Positions 44,393 to 53,866 are shown, counted from the first letter of the stretch. The stretch is 64,000 nt of DNA from Desulforapulum sp034007745 (GCA_034007745.1 JAVEQI010000002.1:101313-165312); one strand, 5' to 3'. Notes: generated by a model not told the origin, from the letters alone. Numbers and translations are program-made.

Positions 44393-45649
44393 TCATGCCT
44401 GCTTCTGGGCCTGTTCATACAGGAGTATGGGTGGTTCATTTTTGAGAACTACCTCTTCGCCCACGATGCACTCCCTGACATTCTCTGTTGAGGGAAGTTC
44501 ATACATAATGTCGAGCATGGTTTCTTCCATGATGGCCCTGAGCCCCCTTGCGCCAGAACGACGGACAACGGCCTCTTTTGCCATGGCCACAAGGGCATCC
44601 TCGGTAAAGGTGAGTTTAACATTCTCAAACTCAAACAGGCGCTGGTATTGCTTAAGCAAAGCATTTTTCGGCTCTGTAAGGATTTTGACCAGGGAATCTT
44701 CGTTGAGCTCGAACAGGGAGGTGACAACCGGCAAACGTCCCAAAAACTCCGGAATCAGGCCAAACTTGATCAAATCCTCCGGCTTTAACTGTTCGAGGAG
44801 TTCCCCCACATTTTTTTCCTTACGGCTCTTGACCTCGGCCCCGAAGCCCATGGATTTTTGACTGATCCTGCGCTCAATAACCTTTTCGAGTCCGGTAAAA
44901 GTTCCACCACAGATAAAGAGTATGTTTGAGGTGTCCACCTTGACAAAATCCTGCTGGGGGTGCTTGCGGCCTCCCTTGGGAGGAATGCTTGCCATGGTCC
45001 CCTCGATAATCTTTAAAAGGGCCTGCTGAACCCCTTCACCAGACACATCCCTTGTGATGGATGGATTGTCCCCCCGCTGGGAGATCTTGTCGACCTCGTC
45101 TATGTAAATAATCCCCCGCTGGGCCTTTTCAATATCATAGTCGGCGTTCTGGACCAGGGAAAGTACGATGTTCTCCACGTCCTCGCCAACATATCCCGCC
45201 TCTGTAAGGGTGGTTGCGTCGGCCAGGGCAAAGGGAACGTCCAGAAATCTCGCCAGGGTCTGGGCAAGAAGAGTCTTGCCGCAACCCGTAGGTCCGATAA
45301 GCAGAATATTACTCTTCTGGATCTCCACATCGTCCTGATTTTTACCCAAGGAATCCAAACGCTTATAGTGGTTATAAACAGCGACCGAAAGCACCTTCTT
45401 GGCCCTATCCTGCTCGATCACATAGGTATCAAGAACTGCCTTGATCTCCTTTGGGGTCAGATTTTTATCGCTAACCTCCACCAGAGCAAGACTTTCCTTT
45501 TCCTCATCCTCGATGATTTCCTCACACAGGTTGACACATTCGTTGCAGATGTAAACACTGGGGCCTGCAATGAGTTTCTTTACCTCTTTCTGGTTCTTTC
45601 CGCAGAACGAACAGAAAAAAGGGTCGTTCTCTTGATCTTTAGAACTCAT
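44393..45649 (-). CDS. clpX: ATP-dependent Clp protease ATP-binding subunit ClpX
   Basis: A 418-residue AAA+ unfoldase that feeds substrates to ClpP. The N-terminal zinc-binding domain has Cys13, Cys16, Cys35 and Cys38 (CSFC, CNEC). Walker A is GPTGCGKT at 119-126, IYIDEVDKI is Walker B, and the ClpP-binding loop contains the LGF-like IGF region variant. Arginine-finger and sensor motifs (RRSGARGLRAI) are present. The gene starts one base after clpP on the minus strand, so the two are made together. Confidence 0.97.
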   Translation of the reverse strand: MSSKDQENDPFFCSFCGKNQKEVKKLIAGPSVYICNECVNLCEEIIEDEEKESLALVEVSDKNLTPKEIKAVLDTYVIEQDRAKKVLSVAVYNHYKRLDSLGKNQDDVEIQKSNILLIGPTGCGKTLLAQTLARFLDVPFALADATTLTEAGYVGEDVENIVLSLVQNADYDIEKAQRGIIYIDEVDKISQRGDNPSITRDVSGEGVQQALLKIIEGTMASIPPKGGRKHPQQDFVKVDTSNILFICGGTFTGLEKVIERRISQKSMGFGAEVKSRKEKNVGELLEQLKPEDLIKFGLIPEFLGRLPVVTSLFELNEDSLVKILTEPKNALLKQYQRLFEFENVKLTFTEDALVAMAKEAVVRRSGARGLRAIMEETMLDIMYELPSTENVRECIVGEEVVLKNEPPILLYEQAQKQA

Positions 45650-45650
45650 C

Positions 45651-46268
45651 TTATTTCTCCTTTGCCGCTTCTGCCTTTTCCAACTCCGCCCGGCTTGTTA
45701 CCACATGGTCAATAATACCATACTCCGCGGCCTCGGGGCCTGACATGAAAAAATCCCGGTCAGTGTCAACTGAAATTTTTTCATAATCCTGGCCCGTATG
45801 CTTTGCCAGGATGCCACTCAACACATCTTTGATGCGCAAAATTTCGTTGGCCTGGATCTTGATGTCTGAAGCCTGTCCCTGGGCACCGCCAAGGGGCTGG
45901 TGAATCATGATTCTGGAGTTAGGAAGGCTGAAGCGCTTTCCATTTGCGCCGGCAGCAAGAAGCAGGGCGCCCATGCTTGCGGCCTGGCCGATACAAACAG
46001 TTGCCACATCTGGTTTGATGTACTGCATGGTGTCATACACAGCCATCCCGGCCGTCACAACTCCGCCAGGTGAATTTATATAAAAGTTTATATCCTTATC
46101 AGGGTCTTCCGACTCAAGGAACAAGAGCTGAGCCACAATGAGATTGGCAACCTCATCGTTCATGGCAGACCCCAGGAATATGATTCTGTCCTTTAACAGT
46201 CGAGAATAGATATCATAGGCACGCTCGCCTCTGTTAGTCTGTTCAACGACCATGGGAATTAAGGGCAC
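45651..46268 (-). CDS. clpP: ATP-dependent Clp protease proteolytic subunit ClpP
   Basis: A 205-residue serine protease that forms the tetradecameric chamber of ClpXP. Catalytic Ser98 lies in GQAASMGALLL and His123 in RIMIHQPLGG; the Asp is expected about 50 residues further on, in the SVDTDRDFFM region. The short N-terminal propeptide is typical. It lies between tig (72 bases upstream) and clpX (one base downstream). Confidence 0.97.
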   Translation of the reverse strand: MPLIPMVVEQTNRGERAYDIYSRLLKDRIIFLGSAMNDEVANLIVAQLLFLESEDPDKDINFYINSPGGVVTAGMAVYDTMQYIKPDVATVCIGQAASMGALLLAAGANGKRFSLPNSRIMIHQPLGGAQGQASDIKIQANEILRIKDVLSGILAKHTGQDYEKISVDTDRDFFMSGPEAAEYGIIDHVVTSRAELEKAEAAKEK

Positions 46269-46339
46269 GATTTTCTCCTTTGTTTATTCTATTTTCCATC
46301 CATTAGGAACTAAACCCCCAAGGCTTCAGAAACACAGAA

Positions 46340-47725
46340 TTATTGGTCTGTCTTATCCTGTTGATCCGCTGCCTCTTGGTTTTCAGCCTGTTCGTCTGTG
46401 GATGAATCAGCCTCACCAGTATCAATCTCTGGAGTGACCTCAGTTACATTACTTTGTTCTATTATAAGGCGGGAAGCCTTTTTTTCAAGCTGGGTATGTT
46501 TATAGTAGTCGAGTTGACGCGGATCCATCTTGAAAAAGTTCTTGACCGCATCAACTGAGGCTCTCATTCCAACGGCCATCTCAGCATAACCCGCTTCAAG
46601 CTCCTCGTCAGTCAGCTCAAGTTTTTCCTGTTCGATTATCTTGCCAAGAAGAATATGACGCCGGGCCTGCTTTTCAGCCACGTGACGATATTGTTTTTCA
46701 AAAAAATCCCTGCCCAGTCCCACATCCTCAAGATTGACGTTATTCTGGGCATAGGCCTGCTCAGCCTCGGCTATAATTCCCTGGAGCTCTGCATCCACCA
46801 TTGCATCGGGAACCTCAAATTCATTCTTTTCAAGAAGAACTGTAAATATCTGCTCGCTCAGCTCGTGCTCGACCCGCCGCACATACCCTTTTTTTAGGTT
46901 GTCGAGAATAGCGGCTTTGAGCTCATCCAGGGTTTTGAACTGACCAAGTTTTTGCGCCAGGGTGTCGTCCACCGGAGGCAGAACCTGTTCCTGTACCTCT
47001 TTAAGAAAGACCTTATAAGTGACTGTTTTGCCCGCAAGGGCAGCATCGTTGTGACCATCACCATAAACCACATCGATATCCAGCTCTTTTTGAGGAATCA
47101 CGCCTGTGAGTTTTTCGGAAAACTCCCTGGGCAGCGTATTGCCCCCAATGGCCATCACATAATTTTCAACCAATGGAGTTGCATCAAATGGCTCACCATC
47201 GACAAACCCCTGGTAGTCGATCAGAACAAAATCATCAGTCCTGACTGGTCGTTCTTCGGTAACCTTCTCCTTTGTGGCAAGGGATTTACGAATCATCTGG
47301 ATCTGGGCATCGACCTCCTGGTCTGTTGCCTCATACATATTTTTTTTCAGCTCGAGTCCCTTGAAATCCACCGGTCCAAGCTCCGGCATCACCTCAATGG
47401 CAATGTCAAAAATGAAGGCCTCCCCAGGTACCAGTTCAGGTTCATTTTCTATCATGGGGCCGCCAACCAGTTTAAACTTATGCTCTTCAACGGCCTCTGA
47501 AAAAGAATTCTGAATCAGATGGGGAACAAGATCGGCATGTACATCCTTTGAGAATCTTGTCTCCATTACCTTCCGGGGAATCTTACCCTTTCTAAAACCC
47601 TTGACAGTTGCTGTTTTTTTGAGCTCATTGTAAGCTGCGTCCAGCTCCTTTGCCACATCCTCTTTTGGGATTTCAATGTGGAGAACTTTTTTTACCGTGC
47701 TTTTTTCTTCAACGTTTAATTGCAT
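46340..47725 (-). CDS. tig: trigger factor
   Basis: A 461-residue ribosome-associated chaperone and peptidyl-prolyl isomerase. The N-terminal ribosome-binding signature is GFRKGKIPRKVMETRF at about residues 40-55. The central PPIase (FKBP-like) domain contains TDDFVLIDYQGFVDGEPFD, and a long helical C-terminal domain ends in an acidic Asp/Glu/Gln-rich tail. Length is slightly above E. coli (432) because of that tail. It is the first gene of the tig-clpP-clpX-lon cluster. Confidence 0.96.
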   Translation of the reverse strand: MQLNVEEKSTVKKVLHIEIPKEDVAKELDAAYNELKKTATVKGFRKGKIPRKVMETRFSKDVHADLVPHLIQNSFSEAVEEHKFKLVGGPMIENEPELVPGEAFIFDIAIEVMPELGPVDFKGLELKKNMYEATDQEVDAQIQMIRKSLATKEKVTEERPVRTDDFVLIDYQGFVDGEPFDATPLVENYVMAIGGNTLPREFSEKLTGVIPQKELDIDVVYGDGHNDAALAGKTVTYKVFLKEVQEQVLPPVDDTLAQKLGQFKTLDELKAAILDNLKKGYVRRVEHELSEQIFTVLLEKNEFEVPDAMVDAELQGIIAEAEQAYAQNNVNLEDVGLGRDFFEKQYRHVAEKQARRHILLGKIIEQEKLELTDEELEAGYAEMAVGMRASVDAVKNFFKMDPRQLDYYKHTQLEKKASRLIIEQSNVTEVTPEIDTGEADSSTDEQAENQEAADQQDKTDQ

Positions 47726-47890
47726 TGTTTCCCTTCCTGTACAAAAAGGCTCTTAAACACGGGCTCCCCTGGGAACCAGCAGCGCATCAAGCCATCTCTT
47801 ATTAATATTATTCTGGTGTTGTCGTTAATATTTGCAACCACCGGCGACCGTTCCATCGTTCAATATATATGCCCTAAGTAAAAATGTATT

Positions 47891-47919
47891 AAGTTAATCT
47901 TTAAATGTACAGGTGTCAA
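47891..47919 (-). promoter_or_regulatory. candidate promoter of tig-clpPX-lon
   Basis: On the minus strand TTGACA (47914-47919) and TAACTT (47891-47896) with a 17-base spacer, about 165 bases upstream of tig. The remaining 47726-48107 gap holds repeat copy B and a tctcttgt-rich stretch, with no gene visible. Confidence 0.5.
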
Positions 47920-47999
47920 GAAAATTGAAATAAAGAATGCATTTCAATACTTTGCGAGGAGATACTAGGTAGTAGTCAGTGAGCAGTGGATGGAAGCCT

Positions 48000-48046
48000 A
48001 GGTTGGGTTGAGGAAGGAAACCCAACGATTGCATGGCATTCTATTT
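48000..48046 (-). repeat. dispersed palindromic repeat (gttgggtt/aacccaac), copy B
   Basis: This is the reverse complement of copy A at 29998-30044: it reads aggttgggttgagga on the plus strand, with an internal cccaacgattg, and ends ctattt. Differences from copy A are few and mostly lie outside the stem. Confidence 0.7.
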
Positions 48047-48107
48047 AATTGTAAAACCTGAATCAGGACTGAACTCTGTCTCTTGTCTCTTGTTTCAAGT
48101 CTCTTGA

Positions 48108-48830
48108 CTACTCGCCTCTGGATGGAAAGAAGAGCTGTTTGAGCCATCCAAGGTAGGTATTTCCCCGGAGCATCTCCCTGTCCTGGTTGTCGAGGAGCAT
48201 GGAGATCCTGTCCACATCGGAGAATCGGTCCCTGCGGGTGGTGATGGGTCTATCCGGGTCGAGCATCCGGATCACCTTTGCGGGATTGCCAACGGCAATG
48301 GAGTTGGCCGGGATATGGGAACTCACCACAGCGCCTGCACCCACAATGCTGTTCTCGCCGATGGTGACACCCTTGCAGACAATGGCGCTATCCCCGATCC
48401 AGACATTTTCCTCAAGGCGGACAGGAGCTGCCTCGGCAGGGGGCAGGCTGCGGTCGTAGATGCCGTGCCAGTCGGAATCGGTAATATAGGCGTTGCTTGC
48501 GATCATGCAGTTGTCTGCGATATAAATCCCCCGGGCCGCACTGATCCTGACCCCGGGTGAGATGAGTACATGGTCCCCAATCTGGATTCCAGGCACATCA
48601 GTTTTGTCTGTCCACACCGTAAGCCTTGTCTTCTTGTCCGAAGCTCCGAGCAGGGTGACGTTGGCACCAATGGTAACAGGAGCCCCGAACACCTCGATGT
48701 GCCAGGGTTTAACCACGTAGGGATTGGGGCCGAGGCCGTCGAGCTGGGGTTCCAGAAAATGGTGAAGATAGAAATTCTGGAGGCTGAACCATGCCTTTTT
48801 TACAAGATAGGGACGATGATCTTTTCGCAC
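48108..48830 (-). CDS. left-handed beta-helix acyltransferase (maltose/galactoside O-acetyltransferase-like)
   Basis: A 240-residue hexapeptide-repeat protein. Imperfect [LIV]Gxxxx repeats run through VTIGANVTLLGA, IQIGDHVLISPGVRISA, ENVWIGDSAIVCKGVTIGENSIVGAGAVV and IPANSIAVGNPAKVIRML, the last being the CoA-binding end of LbH acetyltransferases. The start is set at GTG 48830, eight bases after the upstream gene's stop and behind AGGGGGT. The longer frame reads through that gene. It probably O-acylates a sugar or lipid-linked glycan; the substrate is unknown. Confidence 0.82.
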   Translation of the reverse strand: MRKDHRPYLVKKAWFSLQNFYLHHFLEPQLDGLGPNPYVVKPWHIEVFGAPVTIGANVTLLGASDKKTRLTVWTDKTDVPGIQIGDHVLISPGVRISAARGIYIADNCMIASNAYITDSDWHGIYDRSLPPAEAAPVRLEENVWIGDSAIVCKGVTIGENSIVGAGAVVSSHIPANSIAVGNPAKVIRMLDPDRPITTRRDRFSDVDRISMLLDNQDREMLRGNTYLGWLKQLFFPSRGE

Positions 48831-48838
48831 GGCTTGTC

Positions 48839-49879
48839 TTACCCCCTGAACCTGAAGCCGTCCCAGGCAGCGTGGCTGAAGAGCCGGGATGCCGGGGTTA
48901 TGGCGTAAAGAGCATCTGCCGCCATGAGGACGACGGCATTGGTCCAGGAGATCTTTTCCTCGGGCCACACAACCATGTCAGGAAAGGTGTAGCCGCACCA
49001 GAAAGTGCCATCGTCAAACACCCGTTCCTGAATCCAGGAAAACACCAGGCGGGCAAGCCTGTGGTTGCCCATGGCGGCAAGGGCGATGACAAACTCCGAG
49101 GTCTCGGCCATGGTTACCCAGGGCCTGTCCGAGACGCACCTGACCCCCTGCTCCTCGATCACATATTTTTTCCAGTACCGCTCGATCCTCTTTGCCGCAG
49201 CATCCCCGGTGAGGGCACCTGACAGCACGGGATAAAACCAGTACATGGAAAATCGAGACTTGCTGATGTTGTAGATATGAATGCTGCCCCGGATCGTTGC
49301 CCCAAGCTTTTCAAAGGCCAGTTCCCACTGGGGTCGGCGCTCTCCAACAAGGTCTGCAAGGGCAAGGGCGCATTTCAGACTCATAAAAATGGAGCTTACC
49401 CCGGTCAAAAGGGCCATGGGATCGATTTTTCCCTCGGGGCTTTTGGCCCAGAATATCTCTCCCCTGTCAGTTTGAAGGCTGACGGCAAAATCGATTCCCC
49501 GCTCAACAGTCGGCCACATGGTTTTGACAAAAACGAGATCCCTGCGGATAAGCCAATGGTGGAACACACCGGTTGCGAGATAGGCACTCATGTTTGTTTC
49601 GCAGGTTCGATCTTCAGGAACGCCTTCTATGTAGGAAGAGTACCATGAGCCGTCCTGGTTCTGACGATCGGCCATCCATCTGTAGGCAAGCTCCGCCTTC
49701 CTGGGGAAACCCGCGATATTGAGCCCCATGGCCGACTCCACATGATCCCAAGGGTCGGTCTTTCCCCCTTGAAACCACGGAATCTCACCGGTTTTCCTCT
49801 GCAGGGAGACGATGAGATTCGCCACTGAGTCAACATTCAGTGAAGGGCATTGCCTTGCCTGTAAACTGTCAAATTTCAT
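48839..49879 (-). CDS. alpha/alpha-toroid protein (prenyltransferase/squalene-cyclase-like fold)
   Basis: A 346-residue, Trp/Phe-rich protein with repeated helical units such as DPWDHVESAMGLNIAG, AYRWMADRQNQDGSWYSS, WPTVERGIDFAVSLQT and WVTMAETSEFVIALAAMG. The QNQDGSW and ETNMSAYLATG blocks resemble the alpha/alpha barrel of prenyltransferases and terpene cyclases. The DxDD cyclase motif is not seen, so cyclase activity is not claimed. ATG 49879 starts it. The acyltransferase follows eight bases after its stop. Both probably act on a glycan or glycolipid, by inference. Confidence 0.6.
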   Translation of the reverse strand: MKFDSLQARQCPSLNVDSVANLIVSLQRKTGEIPWFQGGKTDPWDHVESAMGLNIAGFPRKAELAYRWMADRQNQDGSWYSSYIEGVPEDRTCETNMSAYLATGVFHHWLIRRDLVFVKTMWPTVERGIDFAVSLQTDRGEIFWAKSPEGKIDPMALLTGVSSIFMSLKCALALADLVGERRPQWELAFEKLGATIRGSIHIYNISKSRFSMYWFYPVLSGALTGDAAAKRIERYWKKYVIEEQGVRCVSDRPWVTMAETSEFVIALAAMGNHRLARLVFSWIQERVFDDGTFWCGYTFPDMVVWPEEKISWTNAVVLMAADALYAITPASRLFSHAAWDGFRFRG

Positions 49880-49925
49880 TCAATTCTCCCCGTCCTGGCC
49901 AGACATTTACATTGTGAAGACAGCT

Positions 49926-49963
49926 TTTAGCTAAGGGCTAATAGCTAACAGCTAACAGCTAAT
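49926..49963. repeat. tandem gctaa-type repeat
   Basis: Repeated agctaa/gctaaca units (tagctaagggctaatagcta, then acagctaacagctaa) lie in the 387-base gap before the hydroxyacyl-CoA dehydrogenase gene. Related short agctgttagcta sequences occur at about 29986 and 5511. No coding potential. Confidence 0.5.
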
Positions 49964-50175
49964 TAAACAAGGGGTTAATACCAGAATCCCCTGGAAAAGG
50001 CAAGGTGTTAGCGACAAACCACCCCATGAATTATAATTCAGGCTGTTTGTTTTTTATGTCACCGGGATCTTTTTTTAGACTCCCAGGGATAAAAACCAAC
50101 CAACCTAAAAGGTAACTTTCTGAAATTGAAAGATAAAAAACAGACAATCCAGAGTTGAATAAATAAGAAAATACC

Positions 50176-50205
50176 TTGACATTCCATGGACAACTCTGCT
50201 AATCA
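50176..50205 (+). promoter_or_regulatory. candidate promoter of the beta-oxidation operon
   Basis: TTGACA at 50176-50181 and an extended -10 (TGCTAATCA, hexamer 50200-50205) with an 18-base spacer. It ends four bases before the palindrome at 50209-50224. Confidence 0.45.
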
Positions 50206-50208
50206 AAA

Positions 50209-50224
50209 ATGAATGCTCATTCAT
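50209..50224. promoter_or_regulatory. palindromic operator candidate ATGAATGC-TCATTCAT
   Basis: ATGAAT-GCTC-ATTCAT is a near-perfect dyad lying just downstream of the proposed -10, where a bound repressor would block transcription. It resembles the TGAATGA/TCATTCA boxes of TetR-family fatty-acid-degradation repressors such as Bacillus FadR. No regulator gene is visible nearby. Confidence 0.5.
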
Positions 50225-50266
50225 AAGTTGGTTGCATGGTTCTAAATTTATATACAGGAGGGAGTC

Positions 50267-52675
50267 ATGGTTAGAAAAATCAGAAAGGCTGCAGTGATCG
50301 GGTCTGGAATAATGGGTGGCGGAATCGCCGCCCTCCTTGCCGGCGCTGGAGTTAATGTACTGCTTTTGGACATTGTTCCGTTTGATTTAAAAGACGAGGA
50401 AAAAAATGATCCTGCCGCAAGGAACAGAATTGTAAAGGCGGGAATGGATGCAGCCCTTGCATCTTCACCGTCCCTGTTCATGACCAAAAAAGACGCCGCA
50501 CTCATCACCACGGGCAACCTTGAGGATGATTTTGACAAACTTGGAGAGTGTGACTGGATCATTGAGGTGGTTGTGGAAAACCTCAAGATCAAACAGGCCC
50601 TTTTCAAGAGAATTGAAGGAATCAGAAAACCCGGTTCTATTATCAGTTCCAACACATCCGGCATCCCTTTAAAGGATATGTCAGAGGGTCTTTCTCCTGA
50701 ATTTAAACAGCACTTTATGGGGACCCACTTTTTTAATCCGGTCCGCTACATGCACCTTCTGGAGCTGATTCCCGGGGCTGAGACCCTTCCCGAGGTTCTG
50801 AATTTCATTGCCGGTTTTGGCGAAAAACACCTTGGAAAAGGAATCGTCTGGGCCAAGGACACCCCGAACTTTGTGGGCAACAGAATCGGTGTCCAGGGTA
50901 TTGGGAAAGTTATGCAGATGATGCTCGAAGACGGCTTGACCGTTCCCGAGGTGGATGCCATCTTCGGCCCAGCCCTGGGTCGTCCTAAGACGGCCATATT
51001 CAAGACAACCGACCTTGTAGGGCTCGACACCATGTCCCATGTGTGCCAGAACTCCTACGATCTCTGCCCCGACGACGAGCAGAGGGACGCCTTTCTCGTT
51101 CCTGACTTTGTCAAAAAGATGCTTGAAAAAAATCTTCTCGGCAACAAGACCCGGGCGGGCTTCTACAAGACTGACCTGACACCCGAGTGGAAAAAAATCC
51201 GCAAGGTTATCAACACGACCACCCTTGAGTATGAAGATCTTGTGCGTCCCTCTTTTCCCTGCCTGGATGAGGCTAAGAAAAAAGCCACCCTTGCCGAAAA
51301 AGTCGTCTGCGTTCTTACGGGCGATGACAAGGGTGCAAAGTTTGCCTGGAAGATGGCGGCCAACAGTTTCCAGTATGCGGCCAACCGTATTCCAGAAATT
51401 TCAGACACGATCATCGAAATCGACAACTCCATGAAATGGGGCTACAACTTTGAGATGGGACCCTTTGAAGTTTGGGACACCTATGGGGTGGAAGCCGCAG
51501 TTGAACGTATGAAGGCTGAGAATCTCGATGTTCCAGAAAATGTAGCAGCAATGCTGGCGGCCGGCAACAAGAGCTTTTACAGGCTTGAGAACGGTGTAAA
51601 AGAGTTCTACGATTTTGCATCAAAATCCTACAAGCCCGTTCCCGTGAGCAAAACCATGGTCTCCCTTGCTGCGGCAAAGGCCAACAACAAGACAGTTTTT
51701 GAAAACAGCTCAGCTAGCCTCATCGACATCGGTGACGGCGTATTCTGTGTCGAGTTTCACACAAAGATGAACGCCATCAACGGTGAAATCGTGGATTCCA
51801 TTGACCAGGCCCTGGACTATGTGGATGCAAACGGTGTCGGAATGGTGATCGGCAACGAGGCAGGCGGCATGCCCGGCGCATTTTCCGCAGGTGCAGATCT
51901 CTCCTTCGTGTCCAAACTCTGCCACGAAAAAAAATATGCAGAGATGGACGCCTTTCTTAAAAAAGCCCAGGACGGAATCCAGAGAACCAAGTACGCCCCG
52001 TTCCCAGTTGTTGCAGCACCCTATGGAATGGTCCTTGGCGGCGGATGCGAAACCTGCCTTGGCGCAGACAGAATCGTTGCCCATGCAGAGCTCTTCATGG
52101 GACTCGTGGAGATTGGAGTAGGTCTTCTTCCAGCCGGCGGCGGATGCATGAACCTCTGGAAGAAATTTGTCAACGCCCTTCCCGCTGGAACGGCCAAGGA
52201 CATGGATCTTGCAAAGCTCTTCATCCCGGCCTTCATGAACGTTGCCATGGCAAAGGTTTCCATGTCAGCTGCCCAGGCCAGGGGCAACGGGTACCTGGGA
52301 CTTGCCGACAGGATAGTATTCAACCGGGACAACCTCATCGGCGAAGCCAAGAAGGAAGTGCTTAAAATGGTTGACGATGCCTATGCACCCCCTGCAAAAC
52401 AGCGCCTCCTTGTCATGGGAAATGCTGGTCAGGGAATGGTCAACGGCGAAGTCTTCAACCTGATGAGCGGCAAAATGATGAGCGAGCATGATGCCTTTCT
52501 TGCCCGGCGTATCGCCTATGTCATGAGCGGCGGTGATGTCAACAAAAACACCATGGTTCAGGAAGAGGCTATCCTCAAACTTGAACGGGAGGCTTTTGTG
52601 GACTTTGCAAAAGAGGAAAAGACTGTGGCAAGAATCGACCACATGCTTAAAACCGGTAAACCGCTCAGAAACTAA
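50267..52675 (+). CDS. 3-hydroxyacyl-CoA dehydrogenase / enoyl-CoA hydratase fusion
   Basis: An 802-residue bifunctional beta-oxidation enzyme of the FadN/YusL type. The dehydrogenase comes first: the NAD motif AAVIGSGIMGGGIAALLAGAG is near residue 8, and GTHFFNPVRYMHLLELIPG with its catalytic His, then PNFVGNRIG, follow. After the C-terminal dehydrogenase repeats comes a crotonase-like domain from about residue 480 (AFSAGADLSFV, YGMVLGGGCETCLGADRIVAHAEL with oxyanion-hole glycines). AGGAGGG precedes ATG 50267. The thiolase starts 12 bases after its stop. In a sulfate reducer it may run oxidatively on fatty acids. Confidence 0.94.
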   Translation: MVRKIRKAAVIGSGIMGGGIAALLAGAGVNVLLLDIVPFDLKDEEKNDPAARNRIVKAGMDAALASSPSLFMTKKDAALITTGNLEDDFDKLGECDWIIEVVVENLKIKQALFKRIEGIRKPGSIISSNTSGIPLKDMSEGLSPEFKQHFMGTHFFNPVRYMHLLELIPGAETLPEVLNFIAGFGEKHLGKGIVWAKDTPNFVGNRIGVQGIGKVMQMMLEDGLTVPEVDAIFGPALGRPKTAIFKTTDLVGLDTMSHVCQNSYDLCPDDEQRDAFLVPDFVKKMLEKNLLGNKTRAGFYKTDLTPEWKKIRKVINTTTLEYEDLVRPSFPCLDEAKKKATLAEKVVCVLTGDDKGAKFAWKMAANSFQYAANRIPEISDTIIEIDNSMKWGYNFEMGPFEVWDTYGVEAAVERMKAENLDVPENVAAMLAAGNKSFYRLENGVKEFYDFASKSYKPVPVSKTMVSLAAAKANNKTVFENSSASLIDIGDGVFCVEFHTKMNAINGEIVDSIDQALDYVDANGVGMVIGNEAGGMPGAFSAGADLSFVSKLCHEKKYAEMDAFLKKAQDGIQRTKYAPFPVVAAPYGMVLGGGCETCLGADRIVAHAELFMGLVEIGVGLLPAGGGCMNLWKKFVNALPAGTAKDMDLAKLFIPAFMNVAMAKVSMSAAQARGNGYLGLADRIVFNRDNLIGEAKKEVLKMVDDAYAPPAKQRLLVMGNAGQGMVNGEVFNLMSGKMMSEHDAFLARRIAYVMSGGDVNKNTMVQEEAILKLEREAFVDFAKEEKTVARIDHMLKTGKPLRN

Positions 52676-52687
52676 AGGAGAAATCAG

Positions 52688-53866
52688 ATGAGAGATGCAT
52701 ATATAGTACAAGCAATAAGAACCCCAGGCTGCAAGCAGAGGAGGGGTCATTTCAAGCAGACCCGGCCCGAGGAGCTGCTGTCGTTTATCCTCAGGACCAT
52801 TGTTGAAAAAACAGACGGCATCACCCCGGACGACATCGAGGATGTCATGTGCGGGTGTTCTTTCCCAGAGGGTGAGCAGGGACTTAACATCGGAAGAATC
52901 GGCGCGAAAATGGCCGGTTTTCCAGACAAGACTTCAGGCGCCACCGTAAACCGTTTCTGCTCTTCTGGAATCGAGAGCATAGCCCTTGCCTCGGCAAGGG
53001 TCAGCATGGGCTGGTCAGATATAGTCATCGGCGCAGGGGTCGAATCCATGACCTTCGTTCCCATGGGTGGAAACGTGCCCCGCCCCCATCCTGAATACTC
53101 AAGGACCAATCCTGATATGTACACATCCATGGGTATCACGGCCGAGAATGTTGCAAACCGCTACAATGTTTCCCGGAAGGATCAGGATGAGTTTGCATCC
53201 AAGTCCCAGGCAAAGGCTGCACGGGCAAGGGACAAGGGGCTTTTTACCGAACTTATCCCCACCCCTGCCTATCGCTACGTGGAGCAGGCAGACGCAACCT
53301 TTAAGAAAGAAGAGTTCATCGTGGATGCAGACGACGGCATCCGGGAGTCCTCGCCCGAAAGCCTGGGCAAGCTCAGGGCAGTGTTTGCCGCCAACGGAAG
53401 CGTCACTGCAGGCAACTCCTCCCAGACCACGGACGGAGCAGCCGCCTCGTTGATCGTATCCAAGGACAAATGCGAGGAGCTCGGCCTTAAACCAATCGGC
53501 AGGCTCGTATCTTACGCAACAGTAGGCTGCAGGGCCGACGAAATGGGAGTGGGACCAAGATACGCCATTCCAAAGGTATTGGAGCAGGCCAAGCTGACCG
53601 TGGACGACATCGATATCTTTGAAATCAACGAGGCCTTTGCCTCCCAGGCCATCTACTGCATCAGGGAACTGGGCATCGAAAAATACATGGACAAGATCAA
53701 CATCCATGGCGGTGCCATCGCCCTTGGCCATCCCCTGGGATGCACGGGTGCCAAACTAACTGCCACCTGCCTTGCCAACCTCAAGGAGGTCAAGGGCCGT
53801 TACGGAATTGTCTCCATGTGTATTGGCGGCGGCATGGGCGCTGCCGGAATTTATGAGAGATTCTAA
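52688..53866 (+). CDS. acetyl-CoA C-acyltransferase (thiolase)
   Basis: A 392-residue thiolase, the last step of beta-oxidation (3-ketoacyl-CoA to acetyl-CoA plus shortened acyl-CoA). The nucleophile is Cys91 in VNRFCSSGIES; the His is in GGAIALGHPLGCTGAKL and the second Cys in MCIGGGMGAAG, both in the C-terminal half. AAAGGAG precedes the ATG. Together with the upstream fusion protein it gives a complete FadN/FadA-like pair, and a terminator follows 60 bases downstream. The FadA-like versus acetoacetyl-CoA thiolase specificity is assigned from this neighbour. Confidence 0.94.
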   Translation: MRDAYIVQAIRTPGCKQRRGHFKQTRPEELLSFILRTIVEKTDGITPDDIEDVMCGCSFPEGEQGLNIGRIGAKMAGFPDKTSGATVNRFCSSGIESIALASARVSMGWSDIVIGAGVESMTFVPMGGNVPRPHPEYSRTNPDMYTSMGITAENVANRYNVSRKDQDEFASKSQAKAARARDKGLFTELIPTPAYRYVEQADATFKKEEFIVDADDGIRESSPESLGKLRAVFAANGSVTAGNSSQTTDGAAASLIVSKDKCEELGLKPIGRLVSYATVGCRADEMGVGPRYAIPKVLEQAKLTVDDIDIFEINEAFASQAIYCIRELGIEKYMDKINIHGGAIALGHPLGCTGAKLTATCLANLKEVKGRYGIVSMCIGGGMGAAGIYERF

